A DNA stretch of 64,000 bases from UBA7488 sp964414185 (GTDB lineage: Bacteria; Pseudomonadota; Alphaproteobacteria; CAAHEQ01; UBA3637). The stretch spans positions 102,869 to 166,868 of the forward strand of contig CAYPVK010000003.1 of assembly GCA_964414185.1 (NCBI GenBank), in the 5' to 3' direction. Below are positions 18,302 through 26,533 of the stretch, in pieces (the first letter of the stretch is position 1; every line of letters starts with the position of its first letter). Below the pieces are notes generated by a model. That model was not told where the DNA came from and ran no database searches. It worked only from the letters and a program-made list of their open reading frames with translations. The translations under genes and the position numbers were made by a program.

Positions 18302-18943
18302 ATGGAAAAGTTTACCTTGGTATTTGCTTTAATATTCTTTCCGTTGGCTTTACAAGCTGCAGAAACATCATATATCAATGTATCTAAATACATGTTAAAC
18401 AACGCTTATGTCCAATCGCCCGTATATACGAAAAAAATGTACCGCTCCATGCGTGAAACGGATACTTATAATTATCAAACGCGACTGGCCGAATTGGATA
18501 TGTTGAAAGAAAACCGCCAAATTTCCACACGTGAATATAACGAAAAAAAGACACAACTTGATAAAGAATATCAAAAAGTTTACGGACATTTTAATCCTGC
18601 AGCCCAAGCTTCAATGATAAAAAAATCACCGGTAGAATCTTTTTATTACGGTGCTATGGAGCCCGGGGAACGCTTAAATTTAATATCCCTATCCCAAGGA
18701 TTAGCCGATGCCGAACGTGATGTACCTACATCGCAAATGCCGAATATACAGGTACAATCACAAAATGAACCCAAAACATTGCAAAATCCTCTCTCTCGAC
18801 GTTCAATTCGACATTTACAAGCGGATACGCAATATGATGATACGGCGGAAGATATAACCGTATCGCCGATACGTCCTGTTACATCCGCTAAAAAAAAGGT
18901 TTTGGGTAAAAAAGCCATTCCCGTTAAAATAGGAGCTTTTTAA
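18302..18943 (+). CDS. Second small secreted protein of unknown function
   Basis: The protein has 213 residues from the ATG at 18302, chosen because GGAG lies 7 bases upstream and the signal peptide then starts cleanly (MEKFTLVFALIFFPLALQAA). The mature protein is charged and Tyr-rich in the first half (YNYQTRLAELDMLKENRQIS, predicted helical) and ends in a basic, disordered-looking tail. No enzymatic motif is visible. It is the fourth gene of the psd-pssA-secreted-secreted run, so it probably works at the envelope. The alternative start at 18275 would extend into the preceding gene. Confidence 0.78.
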   Translation: MEKFTLVFALIFFPLALQAAETSYINVSKYMLNNAYVQSPVYTKKMYRSMRETDTYNYQTRLAELDMLKENRQISTREYNEKKTQLDKEYQKVYGHFNPAAQASMIKKSPVESFYYGAMEPGERLNLISLSQGLADAERDVPTSQMPNIQVQSQNEPKTLQNPLSRRSIRHLQADTQYDDTAEDITVSPIRPVTSAKKKVLGKKAIPVKIGAF

Positions 18944-18954
18944 AAAAAACGCTT

Positions 18955-19704
18955 ATGAAAAAAGTTCAAAAACCTGCTTGTAAATCAGCCTCCCCCATTA
19001 TTATACTTGTCAGACCGCAACTGGCCGAAAACATCGGTATGGTTGCACGTGCCATGATGAATGCAGGCTTATATGATTTACGTTTGGTAACGCCGCGGGA
19101 AAACCATTTAAGCGAAAAAGCCATTGCCGCCAGTTCGGGTGCGGCCGTAATTTTGGAAAATGCCGCCGTTTTTGATGATTTGCAAACAGCCGTTGCAGAT
19201 ACAAATTATGTTTTGGCTACAACTGCCCGCCCGCGGAATATGGCCAAAGAAGTTCATATTCCCGATACTGCCGCCGATTTAATCAATGAACGTTTGAATA
19301 ACAATCAAAAGTGTGCGATTTTATTCGGTGCCGAAAGGACCGGCCTTGAAAACCATGAAATCGTGATAGCTGACGGAATTATCGAAATACCGCTCAATCC
19401 GTTGCATACATCACTTAATCTGTCTCAAGCCGTTTTAATTGTCGGTTATGAATGGTTTAAATCGTGCCATCGTCCGCACAGGGACAAAAATGCAAATGAA
19501 AACAAACCGGCCACGAAGCAAGAATTGGAAGTCTTCTTAAGCAGGCTGGAAAACGAATTGACGGCTAAGGGCTATTTCAGATTCGCGGATAAGAAAGAAC
19601 GCATGCAACGAAACTTGCGCAATATCTTTACACGAAATGCATTAAGTTCTGCCGAAATAAAAACGCTGTATGGCGTCTTAAATGATTTGATTAAGAAAGG
19701 ATAA
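18955..19704 (+). CDS. trmJ: tRNA (cytidine/uridine-2'-O-)-methyltransferase TrmJ-like
   Basis: This SPOUT-class methyltransferase of 249 residues (E. coli TrmJ has 246) probably methylates the ribose of nucleotide 32 in tRNA, using SAM. Visible family signatures are VRPQLAENIGMVARAMMNAG at the N-terminus, LFGAERTGLENHEI, and IPLNPLHTSLNLSQAV, which form the SPOUT trefoil knot. The C-terminal region (KERMQRNLRNIFTRNALSSA) is the helical dimer part seen in TrmJ. No good ribosome site precedes the ATG. It lies only 3 bases before metK, whose product supplies its methyl donor. Confidence 0.9.
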   Translation: MKKVQKPACKSASPIIILVRPQLAENIGMVARAMMNAGLYDLRLVTPRENHLSEKAIAASSGAAVILENAAVFDDLQTAVADTNYVLATTARPRNMAKEVHIPDTAADLINERLNNNQKCAILFGAERTGLENHEIVIADGIIEIPLNPLHTSLNLSQAVLIVGYEWFKSCHRPHRDKNANENKPATKQELEVFLSRLENELTAKGYFRFADKKERMQRNLRNIFTRNALSSAEIKTLYGVLNDLIKKG

Positions 19705-19707
19705 TTT

Positions 19708-20709
19708 ATGATTAAAACCGCTGAAGCTATTTCAATCGGACATCCGGATAAAACGGCTGATTTTATTACCAGCTACCTGTTGGACCGCTTTATTGAAAAG
19801 GACAAAAACGTTAAATACGGTGTCGAAGTTATGATTAAGGATAATACGGTCGTTTTGGGCGGTGAAGTATGCGGAAACGTTGATTTCAAAAATGTTGAAA
19901 AACATGTTAAAGAAGCCTTGCGCCAAATCGGTTACGATGAACGCTATGCCAAAATTTGGGGCGATTATGCCATTAATATCAATAAAATCAAAGTCATCAA
20001 TTTGATTGGCTTGCAATCTTGTGAAATTAATCAAGGCGTTGAACAAAATGGTTGGGGCGACCAAGGCATTTTTGTCGGCTATGCTTGCAAAGGGCCGAAT
20101 ATGTTACCCAAAGAATTGTATTTGGCCAAAAAACTAAACCGCGATTTATATGATTTGGCCCGTAAATCCGATAATTTGGGATTGGATATCAAAACACAAA
20201 TTACGCTCGGAACTTTAGGCAAAATCGAAACGGCAATTGTTGCCGTCCCGATGTTAACGCCGATAGATTTAACAGATTTCATCATTCAATCTTTGGGAGA
20301 AAAGCCGGCAAATATCATTATCAACGGCACCGGAGCTTATACGCGCCATTCGGCTATAGCCGATGCGGGCGTTACAGGGCGCAAATTGGCTTGTGATTTT
20401 TATGAAGGCGCCTGCCCCGTCGGCGGCGGCAGCCCTTGGACAAAAGACGGGACAAAGGCAGATTTGACTTTAAATTTATACGCCCGCACTTTGGCAAAAC
20501 AATATTTGGAAGATAACGATGAATGCTTTGTATACCTGTCATCTTGTATCGGCCGATCGGAATTGCCCAGCAGTGTTTTAAAAACCGTCAAAGACGGACA
20601 AGTTACCGTGGAAACCTTATATATTAAAAAAACACCGAAAGATTTAATTAAAGAATTCAAATTAAATACGCCCATTTTTGCAAAATTATGTTTGGACGGA
20701 TTGGTTTAA
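19708..20709 (+). CDS. metK: Short, divergent S-adenosylmethionine synthetase
   Basis: The enzyme should make SAM from ATP and methionine. Recognisable family motifs are SIGHPDKTADFI (the ATP-binding GHPDK), EINQGV, GWGDQGIFVGYA, DAGVTGRKLACDFYEG and GGGSPWTKDGTKADL, the last matching GGGAFSGKDPTKVDRS. At 333 residues it is about 50 shorter than canonical MetK (380-400): the C-terminal HFGR/FPWE region is absent and the protein ends DGLV. Intervening sequence is diverged. AAAGGA lies 6 bases before the ATG. It is coupled to trmJ and followed by a strong terminator. Either it is a functional minimal MetK or a paralogue; the preserved ATP and metal motifs favour activity. Confidence 0.85.
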   Translation: MIKTAEAISIGHPDKTADFITSYLLDRFIEKDKNVKYGVEVMIKDNTVVLGGEVCGNVDFKNVEKHVKEALRQIGYDERYAKIWGDYAININKIKVINLIGLQSCEINQGVEQNGWGDQGIFVGYACKGPNMLPKELYLAKKLNRDLYDLARKSDNLGLDIKTQITLGTLGKIETAIVAVPMLTPIDLTDFIIQSLGEKPANIIINGTGAYTRHSAIADAGVTGRKLACDFYEGACPVGGGSPWTKDGTKADLTLNLYARTLAKQYLEDNDECFVYLSSCIGRSELPSSVLKTVKDGQVTVETLYIKKTPKDLIKEFKLNTPIFAKLCLDGLV

Positions 20710-20746
20710 AAAAACGGACATATTTATTTGAATTATAAGATAAATT

Positions 20747-20783
20747 TCAGCGCTTTTTCTAAACCCGAGCGCTGATTTTTTTT
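20747..20783 (+). terminator. Intrinsic terminator after metK
   Basis: Perfect 8-base stem TCAGCGCT/AGCGCTGA with a 13-base loop followed by eight T. Confidence 0.9.
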
Positions 20784-20798
20784 CACATATTAACTTAA

Positions 20799-21131
20799 TT
20801 ATTTTGAAATCAATTTATTTAAAAATTCTTTGAATGTACCGTTTGACAAAGCTAATATGGCATTAAAATTATCGTTTTCTTCGACTTTATTTTTACGTGT
20901 ATGCGAACATTTGGAACATTTATGGACAATATAACGCACAGAGTTTTTTACATCCAAAGCATTCGCATACATAATGCCGTGACAATTTGACGCTCTGTCA
21001 CCGGGGTTAACATCAACATGCTTGCTTGACAAACAATGCGGGCAATGATTGGTATATCCGTTACCTTTAACAAATGTGCCGCATACGTCACACGTAAAAT
21101 CTTCAACCGTCCGTTTAAAATTTTTAACCAT
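20799..21131 (-). CDS. RNHCP-domain zinc-ribbon protein
   Basis: The protein has 110 residues. The core YTNHCPHCLSSKHVDVNPGD, followed by RASNCHGIM, is the RNHCP signature (here with Thr for Arg), and further CxxC pairs (FTCDVCG, HKCSKCSH) suggest zinc binding. The function of RNHCP proteins is not known; a nucleic-acid or ribosome-related role is plausible from the zinc ribbon. Its ATG directly follows the hflX stop with no gap, so it is translated from the hfq-phosphatase-hflX transcript. Confidence in the family is high. Confidence 0.85.
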   Translation of the reverse strand: MVKNFKRTVEDFTCDVCGTFVKGNGYTNHCPHCLSSKHVDVNPGDRASNCHGIMYANALDVKNSVRYIVHKCSKCSHTRKNKVEENDNFNAILALSNGTFKEFLNKLISK

Positions 21132-22403
21132 TTATCCGTACCTGAAATTGTCAAAAAAAGCAACGTCCATGGGACGAACCAAAATTTCCAAATCAATATA
21201 ATCATCCGTGTCGGTTCGCTTTAAAATTTCCCCCTTACGATAAACGGTTGCAAGTGTCGCTCCGTCAGCAATCGGCAAACGGACGGATATTTTTTTATAA
21301 TCAGCCGTTAATTGTTTTTGAACGGCAATTAATAAATCATCAATGCCTTGCCCCGATACGGCGGATATCGGCCATTGATTGGATTGATGAGCCGAACGGT
21401 TTAAAATACATTGTTTGTCATCTTCTTCAAGCAAATCAATTTTATTAAGTGCTTCAATTAAATATCCTCGGTCTACCTGCTCTTCCAACCCCAAGCCGCG
21501 CAACACTTGTTCAACATCTTCCTTCTGAGCCCGCGTATCCGGATGAGAATAATCACGCACGTGAATAATGACATCGGCTTCCAAAACTTCTTCCAACGTT
21601 GCGCGAAATGCCATAACAAGTTCAGTCGGTAAATCCGAAATAAATCCAACCGTATCGGATAAGATAACATTTTGACCGTTCGGCAAACGTATTTGACGCA
21701 TTGTAGGGTCTAAAGTCGCAAACAATAAATCTTGCGCAAAAACGCCGGCGCGTGTTAATTTATTGAAAAGTGTCGATTTGCCGGCATTTGTATACCCGAC
21801 CAGTGCGACAATCGGGAACGGAACGCGTTTACGAGCTTTGCGATGTAAATCGCGTGTTTTTTTTACTTCTTCCAAATCTTTTTTGATTTTAATAATATCT
21901 TCATCAATTTGACGGCGATCCAATTCAATTTGCGTTTCACCGGGACCACCCAAAAATCCCGCCCCGCCGCGTTGCCGTTCCAAGTGCGTCCATGAACGCA
22001 CCAATCGCGATCGCGCATAAGTCAGATGCGCCAATTCCACTTGTAAAACGCCTTCTTTCGTTCTGGCACGCTGACCGAATATTTCCAAAATCAAAGCCGT
22101 TTTATCAATAACTTTTGTATTCCACGCTTTTTCAAGATTACGTTGTTGCAACGGCGACAATGTCGTACTCATGATAACGACATCCACATGATTTGAAGCG
22201 ATAATATCTTTTAACCTTTCAATCGTTCCGCCGCCGATATAGGTTGCCGGCTTAATTTCACGTACATTAAAATATTCAAAATGAACGACATCCAAATCAA
22301 TTGCTTTTGTCAATGAAACGGCTTCTTCCAATTTCGATCGAGAGTCGCGCAAATTTGTTGCATTTTTTATGACAGGCAGTAAAACGACAGCTTTTTGAGT
22401 CAA
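21132..22403 (-). CDS. hflX: GTPase HflX
   Basis: This ribosome-associated GTPase (423 residues) splits stalled or stressed 70S ribosomes. The N-terminal HflX domain carries the glycine-rich segment RQRGGAGFLGGPGETQIELD. The G domain has G1 GYTNAGKSTLFNKL, G3 DTVGFI and G4 NKIDLL. The start is a TTG at 22401-22403 with AAAGGA 6 bases upstream; no in-frame ATG competes nearby. The neighbours fit: in many proteobacteria hflX follows hfq directly, whereas here a phosphatase gene lies between. A RNHCP gene abuts the 3' end. Confidence 0.95.
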   Translation of the reverse strand: MTQKAVVLLPVIKNATNLRDSRSKLEEAVSLTKAIDLDVVHFEYFNVREIKPATYIGGGTIERLKDIIASNHVDVVIMSTTLSPLQQRNLEKAWNTKVIDKTALILEIFGQRARTKEGVLQVELAHLTYARSRLVRSWTHLERQRGGAGFLGGPGETQIELDRRQIDEDIIKIKKDLEEVKKTRDLHRKARKRVPFPIVALVGYTNAGKSTLFNKLTRAGVFAQDLLFATLDPTMRQIRLPNGQNVILSDTVGFISDLPTELVMAFRATLEEVLEADVIIHVRDYSHPDTRAQKEDVEQVLRGLGLEEQVDRGYLIEALNKIDLLEEDDKQCILNRSAHQSNQWPISAVSGQGIDDLLIAVQKQLTADYKKISVRLPIADGATLATVYRKGEILKRTDTDDYIDLEILVRPMDVAFFDNFRYG

Positions 22404-22413
22404 AATATTTCCT

Positions 22414-23247
22414 TTATTTAAACAAAATCTTTTTCATTTTTTGGTAAATTTCAGTATTGTCAAATGTCCCGTCAAACAAGGAACTTTGGGCACCGTACGC
22501 AAACATCGGGACATTAATTCCCGTATGTTTATTTGTGGTAAAAGTACATTCGTTTGTCAACCCGCCCGTTTCATGATCGGCCAAAACAATCAATGTTGTA
22601 TCTTTGTTTTTATTAATAAAATCATATACTAATTTAATGGAATTATCAAATTCCTTTAACTCTTTTTGCATATTGTTCAAGTTCTTTTTATGGGATTGAA
22701 CATCAATATTGGCCCCTTCAATCATAATAAAAAACGGTTTACCCGAACGCGCGGCAGCCGCCAAAATATCCGCCGTTTCTTGTTCAATATTTTGAACGGT
22801 TACATGAACATCCATTGATTTTTGAGCTTGTTCCAATTGAGCTTCAATTTCATCTGCTCCCCGCCTGTTTTTCGTATGGGCATAAAAAGCTGACGGCGTT
22901 GCACCGGTACGGATATCCGTTGAAACAATCCCGACAAAATAACCCTTTTGAATGGCTTCTTCGGCAATCGTCAAACAATTTTTTCCATTCGGCAAAACAC
23001 TAAGCCATCCGTTATTTGTCTTGTGTCCGCATGCATAAGCCGTTGCTGCCGCCGATGAATCCGTTATCACATTATCAAAGGATTTTGTTTCAATTTGGCC
23101 TTTAACGGGTAAAGTTTGCATAAATAAATCATCGGGTGCACATTTTAAATGGTTAAAACCCATGCCGTCCCCGACCATTAAAACAACGTTTGATGCCAGC
23201 GCCGTCGCGGCAAAAAAGAATGCAAAAACAAAAGCAAATTTATTCAT
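22414..23247 (-). CDS. Compact periplasmic alkaline phosphatase
   Basis: The protein has 277 residues with a signal peptide (MNKFAFVFAFFFAATALA). It has the PhoA-type catalytic layout: metal site VLMVGDGMG, nucleophile serine in TDSSAAATAYACGHKT, metal ligands in TDIRTGATPSAFYAH and FIMIEGANIDVQSHK, then LADHETGGL and the final ligand HTGINVPMF. It is much shorter than E. coli PhoA (about 470), lacking the large inserts and crown domain. It would hydrolyse phosphomonoesters in the periplasm. Its start overlaps the hfq 3' end by 8 bases, an unusual position between hfq and hflX. No PhoB box was noticed. Confidence 0.9.
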   Translation of the reverse strand: MNKFAFVFAFFFAATALASNVVLMVGDGMGFNHLKCAPDDLFMQTLPVKGQIETKSFDNVITDSSAAATAYACGHKTNNGWLSVLPNGKNCLTIAEEAIQKGYFVGIVSTDIRTGATPSAFYAHTKNRRGADEIEAQLEQAQKSMDVHVTVQNIEQETADILAAAARSGKPFFIMIEGANIDVQSHKKNLNNMQKELKEFDNSIKLVYDFINKNKDTTLIVLADHETGGLTNECTFTTNKHTGINVPMFAYGAQSSLFDGTFDNTEIYQKMKKILFK

Positions 23248-23470
23248 GGGATTCTTCTTTCAGTGAAATGATTTGAGCAGGCATAATGGTAGAAACGGCA
23301 TGTTTATAAACCAACTGTGTATGTGCATCCCTACGTAACAACAAAGCAGTACCGTCGAAATCCGTAATTACTCCTTGTAATTTAACGCCATATTGTAAAA
23401 AAACCGTAACGGCCAATTTTTCATTCACCAGCGTTTGTAAAAATGCATTTTCCATTGTTTGTGTATTCAT
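23240..23470 (-). CDS. hfq: RNA chaperone Hfq
   Basis: This is an Sm-like hexameric RNA chaperone of 76 residues that matches small RNAs to mRNAs. The Sm1 motif (LAVTVFLQYGVKLQGVITDF) and Sm2 motif (LVYKHAVSTIMP, corresponding to YKHAISTVVP in E. coli) are clear, including the proximal-face residues. It lacks the long disordered C-terminal tail. AAGGA lies 8 bases before the ATG at 23470. It heads the hfq-phosphatase-hflX-RNHCP operon. Confidence 0.97.
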   Translation of the reverse strand: MNTQTMENAFLQTLVNEKLAVTVFLQYGVKLQGVITDFDGTALLLRRDAHTQLVYKHAVSTIMPAQIISLKEESHE

Positions 23471-23528
23471 ATCGTTTTTCCTTATATTTTTGCGTTAATG
23501 TATCACAAAAATCAATATATTGCAACCG

Positions 23529-24254
23529 TTACTTCCATAATACCCGAATTCGGGCAAATTCGATTTCACCCGTCTTATTAAACAGCTGATGAATCGTTTC
23601 ATAGCCGTCAATTTGGGATTTGATGCAAATTTCATCCGTGATAACAGCCGGTTTTTTAAAAGAAATTTGCAGCTCTTTTAATCGATGCGATTTAATATAT
23701 TCCATCGGCAAACCATCATAAACCAATGTCGGATAAACGGCATTATTGACATGTTGATATAAATCAATATCATCGTAACGCACCGTTACACATTTTTCGA
23801 AATCAACGCGTTCAACCGTCCCGATATTTTGAAATTCAGATTTAAAAGAACGTTCTTCCACCAAATCGTATTCACCTAAATGCTTGGCAATCGATACGGG
23901 CCGCATACGTTGCAAATCTACCAAAACCCACTGGCTTGTCGCATTGATTAGAGGTTTTCCGTCAATATCGAGCATTTGAAAATCCCGAATGCCCGTTGCG
24001 GCGGTTTTGCCCGACGGCCAAGTGTAAAGCGTAATATCATCTTCCCATTTGGGAAAATTCAAAAATTCCACATGATACGCACCGCCGATCCAACCGATTC
24101 CGCGTTTGGAACATTCATGATACCCCAGCCCCATTTCATTGGCATGGTCATCTGCCAAATCTTGGAAAAAATTAAAAACGCTGCGCAATCGTAATTTACA
24201 TGTACTGTCGCATTCATAACTGGCAATCGTGTAAGTTTTTTTGAATTTATCCAT
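23529..24254 (-). CDS. Acyl-ACP thioesterase
   Basis: The protein has 241 residues with two hotdog folds of the FatA/FatB-like acyl-ACP thioesterase family: the first around FQDLADDHANEMGLGYHEC, and a central WVLVDLQRMRPVSI. The segment YDDIDLYQHVNNAVYPTLVY carries the conserved D-x-N-x-H-style motif of the second hotdog. It would release free fatty acids from acyl carrier protein. The start is the ATG at 24254, with AAAGG 6 bases upstream; in-frame start codons further upstream (to 24287) run into malQ. It is the last gene after glgB-glgX-malQ, with a 29-base gap, an unexpected partner for glycogen genes. Confidence 0.88.
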   Translation of the reverse strand: MDKFKKTYTIASYECDSTCKLRLRSVFNFFQDLADDHANEMGLGYHECSKRGIGWIGGAYHVEFLNFPKWEDDITLYTWPSGKTAATGIRDFQMLDIDGKPLINATSQWVLVDLQRMRPVSIAKHLGEYDLVEERSFKSEFQNIGTVERVDFEKCVTVRYDDIDLYQHVNNAVYPTLVYDGLPMEYIKSHRLKELQISFKKPAVITDEICIKSQIDGYETIHQLFNKTGEIEFARIRVLWK

Positions 24255-24283
24255 ACTCATCCTTTCATAAAATTCACACTTTT

Positions 24284-26533
24284 TCACAACGGACGTTCTT
24301 TGTTAATAATTTCACAAACCTTTATCATACGTTCATCGGTTGACAACCCTTCCGATAAAACGGGCAATTTATACCGCCAATTCGGATATTGCAAGTAAGT
24401 GCCGGGTAAATTTATTTGCTCTTCCTGTTCCAAAATATCTTCCATCCGAACCAATAAAATCATTGCGTTTGTCCGAGCCAAAAAAGCGTATGTATTGGGT
24501 ATAAACCATGACGGTACGATTTCACCGGACATAATCTGTCTCATATTACGGCATCTGGCATCATCGCTGCCTTCTGCATGTTCGCATCCGGGGACGGGCA
24601 TACCTTGACGAACAAAAGCCGTCAAAAATTGATAACGTTCTTTTTTACGGTTTTCAAGGTGGCTTTTATATTGTTCGGGGCTGATGAGTTTCATTTTCCG
24701 AGACAACGCCAAATCCGTCCCTTTCCACAGTGCCGTATAAGTCGGCAAATCGTGTGTACCCGAAGCAATCAGATAATTATGCGGATAATCATTGGGCATA
24801 ATCAATCCGTTTTCATTCCGATTCCAATGGAAAATGCCGAAAGAAAGGGCGTTGGATTCCCTGAGTTGTGCACTGAATCCATACGGAGCCGTTCCCAAAT
24901 CTTCGGCAATGACCATACATTTTTGACGATGTGATTCCAATGCAATTATTCCCATCATATCTTTGAACGGATACGTTAAATATGCCCCTGCCCCTTTGTC
25001 AGGTCGCAAGAAAAGGCGTTGTAATCCGAAAGCATGATCAATTCGTACAGCCCCTGCTTTGTTCATTACGGCACGAATAATACGGATAAATAAATCATAT
25101 CCGCTGACCCCGAGCGTTTTGGGATTAAAAGCCGCCAAAGACCAATCCTGCCCCTTTTTATTGAAAGAATCCGGCGGAGCGCCGACATTTAATCCCGGTA
25201 AAAAAACATCTTGATTCGACCAAACTTCGGCGCTGTTTTTCCCCACACCGACCGGTAAATCCGTATACAATCCGATTTGCATTCCGGATTTAACATATTC
25301 GTTGCCGACCGTTTCATACTGTTCAAAAGCCAAAAATTGTTGATACTTAATAAACATGATGCTGTCTTGATATTCCGTCTGAAAAGCGGCAACCTTTTCG
25401 GATTTCGGGGTTTGAAACCCTTTTTCCCAATCCCACCAACAACCTTGGCTTTTCTTGTTTGCTAAACGGACATTGCGAATGGTTTGAAAGGTGGCAAAAT
25501 TTGTCAATTTATCGCCGAATTTATCACAAAAAGCTTTAAATGCTTCCCCCCTTGCGGTCAAAGGTTCAAATTTTTCATTCAGATGAACGGCTTTAAACGT
25601 ATCAAACAAAAATCCCATTGCTGTGTATTTCATTTCGGCAATGTAAGGATATTCGACCGTATCCGACGATTTTGCAAATTTAAATATTTCAACAAACCGT
25701 GCCGAATTTTTATATTCGGTATACGGCAAACATTCCGCCGCTTCGGGGACGATATCCAAATCAATATAAAGCGGGTTTAAAAAAACACGCGACGACGAAT
25801 AATACGGGCTGGCATCTTGGGGATCATCGGAAAACAAAGCACTGATCGGATTAATGCCGATTAATGAGGCCCCGAATTTTTTTGCAACGGGGATTAAACT
25901 ATTTAAATCGGAAAAATCACCGATTCCCCAATTATGGGTCGAAGAAAGTGCATAAAGTTGCACGGGGAAACCCCATACACGACGCCCGTTTTCAAGTTCC
26001 GGGTGCATAAAACATTTTTGAGGGACGACAATTAATTTAATTTGATTGTTTGAAATCGGCTTTTCCCCGTCAATTAAAAAACTGAGCGTATGATATCCGA
26101 TGGGAGCATCCAAAACAAAACGGACACGCCGTTTTTGGTATTTTTTGGAACCGATTGTCAACGTATCGATTAAATCACTTTCTTTCAGGTTAATCTGACC
26201 GGATGAACTTAAACCGTCTTCCGCAGTTAAAATCCAAGATAATAACGCTGTTTCCTGTGTCGACAGCACGGCAATTTCAATGGCAAAAGGCTTTAATTCC
26301 CATTCTTGAACAACACGCGTGTACGGAACAAAATTTTTATACTCTTCTTCACGTAATTTTTTAAGGGCCGCCGATACATCTTTTTTTGTTTCGGCCGGAT
26401 ATCCCATCGCTTTGCAAATCGCTTTTTTCGATTTTGTATCGGCTTTTTGTTCAATGCCTTTACAAGTATCGGTATAGGAAAGTTGAATCCCCAATTTTTG
26501 ACATAAATCGTCTAAACTTTCTTTTCCTTGCAT
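24284..26533 (-). CDS. malQ: 4-alpha-glucanotransferase (amylomaltase)
   Basis: This GH77 enzyme (749 residues) transfers alpha-1,4-glucan chains among maltodextrins, feeding glucose and longer chains into glycogen turnover. The nucleophile is in VRIDHAFGLQRLF, the acid/base glutamate in VIAEDLGTAPYGF, and the transition-state aspartate in SGTHDLPTYTALW. The first 150 residues form the N-terminal extension typical of bacterial MalQ. The ATG at 26533 overlaps the glgX stop (TGATG) with GGAG upstream; a TTG one codon earlier is less likely. Confidence 0.95.
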   Translation of the reverse strand: MQGKESLDDLCQKLGIQLSYTDTCKGIEQKADTKSKKAICKAMGYPAETKKDVSAALKKLREEEYKNFVPYTRVVQEWELKPFAIEIAVLSTQETALLSWILTAEDGLSSSGQINLKESDLIDTLTIGSKKYQKRRVRFVLDAPIGYHTLSFLIDGEKPISNNQIKLIVVPQKCFMHPELENGRRVWGFPVQLYALSSTHNWGIGDFSDLNSLIPVAKKFGASLIGINPISALFSDDPQDASPYYSSSRVFLNPLYIDLDIVPEAAECLPYTEYKNSARFVEIFKFAKSSDTVEYPYIAEMKYTAMGFLFDTFKAVHLNEKFEPLTARGEAFKAFCDKFGDKLTNFATFQTIRNVRLANKKSQGCWWDWEKGFQTPKSEKVAAFQTEYQDSIMFIKYQQFLAFEQYETVGNEYVKSGMQIGLYTDLPVGVGKNSAEVWSNQDVFLPGLNVGAPPDSFNKKGQDWSLAAFNPKTLGVSGYDLFIRIIRAVMNKAGAVRIDHAFGLQRLFLRPDKGAGAYLTYPFKDMMGIIALESHRQKCMVIAEDLGTAPYGFSAQLRESNALSFGIFHWNRNENGLIMPNDYPHNYLIASGTHDLPTYTALWKGTDLALSRKMKLISPEQYKSHLENRKKERYQFLTAFVRQGMPVPGCEHAEGSDDARCRNMRQIMSGEIVPSWFIPNTYAFLARTNAMILLVRMEDILEQEEQINLPGTYLQYPNWRYKLPVLSEGLSTDERMIKVCEIINKERPL

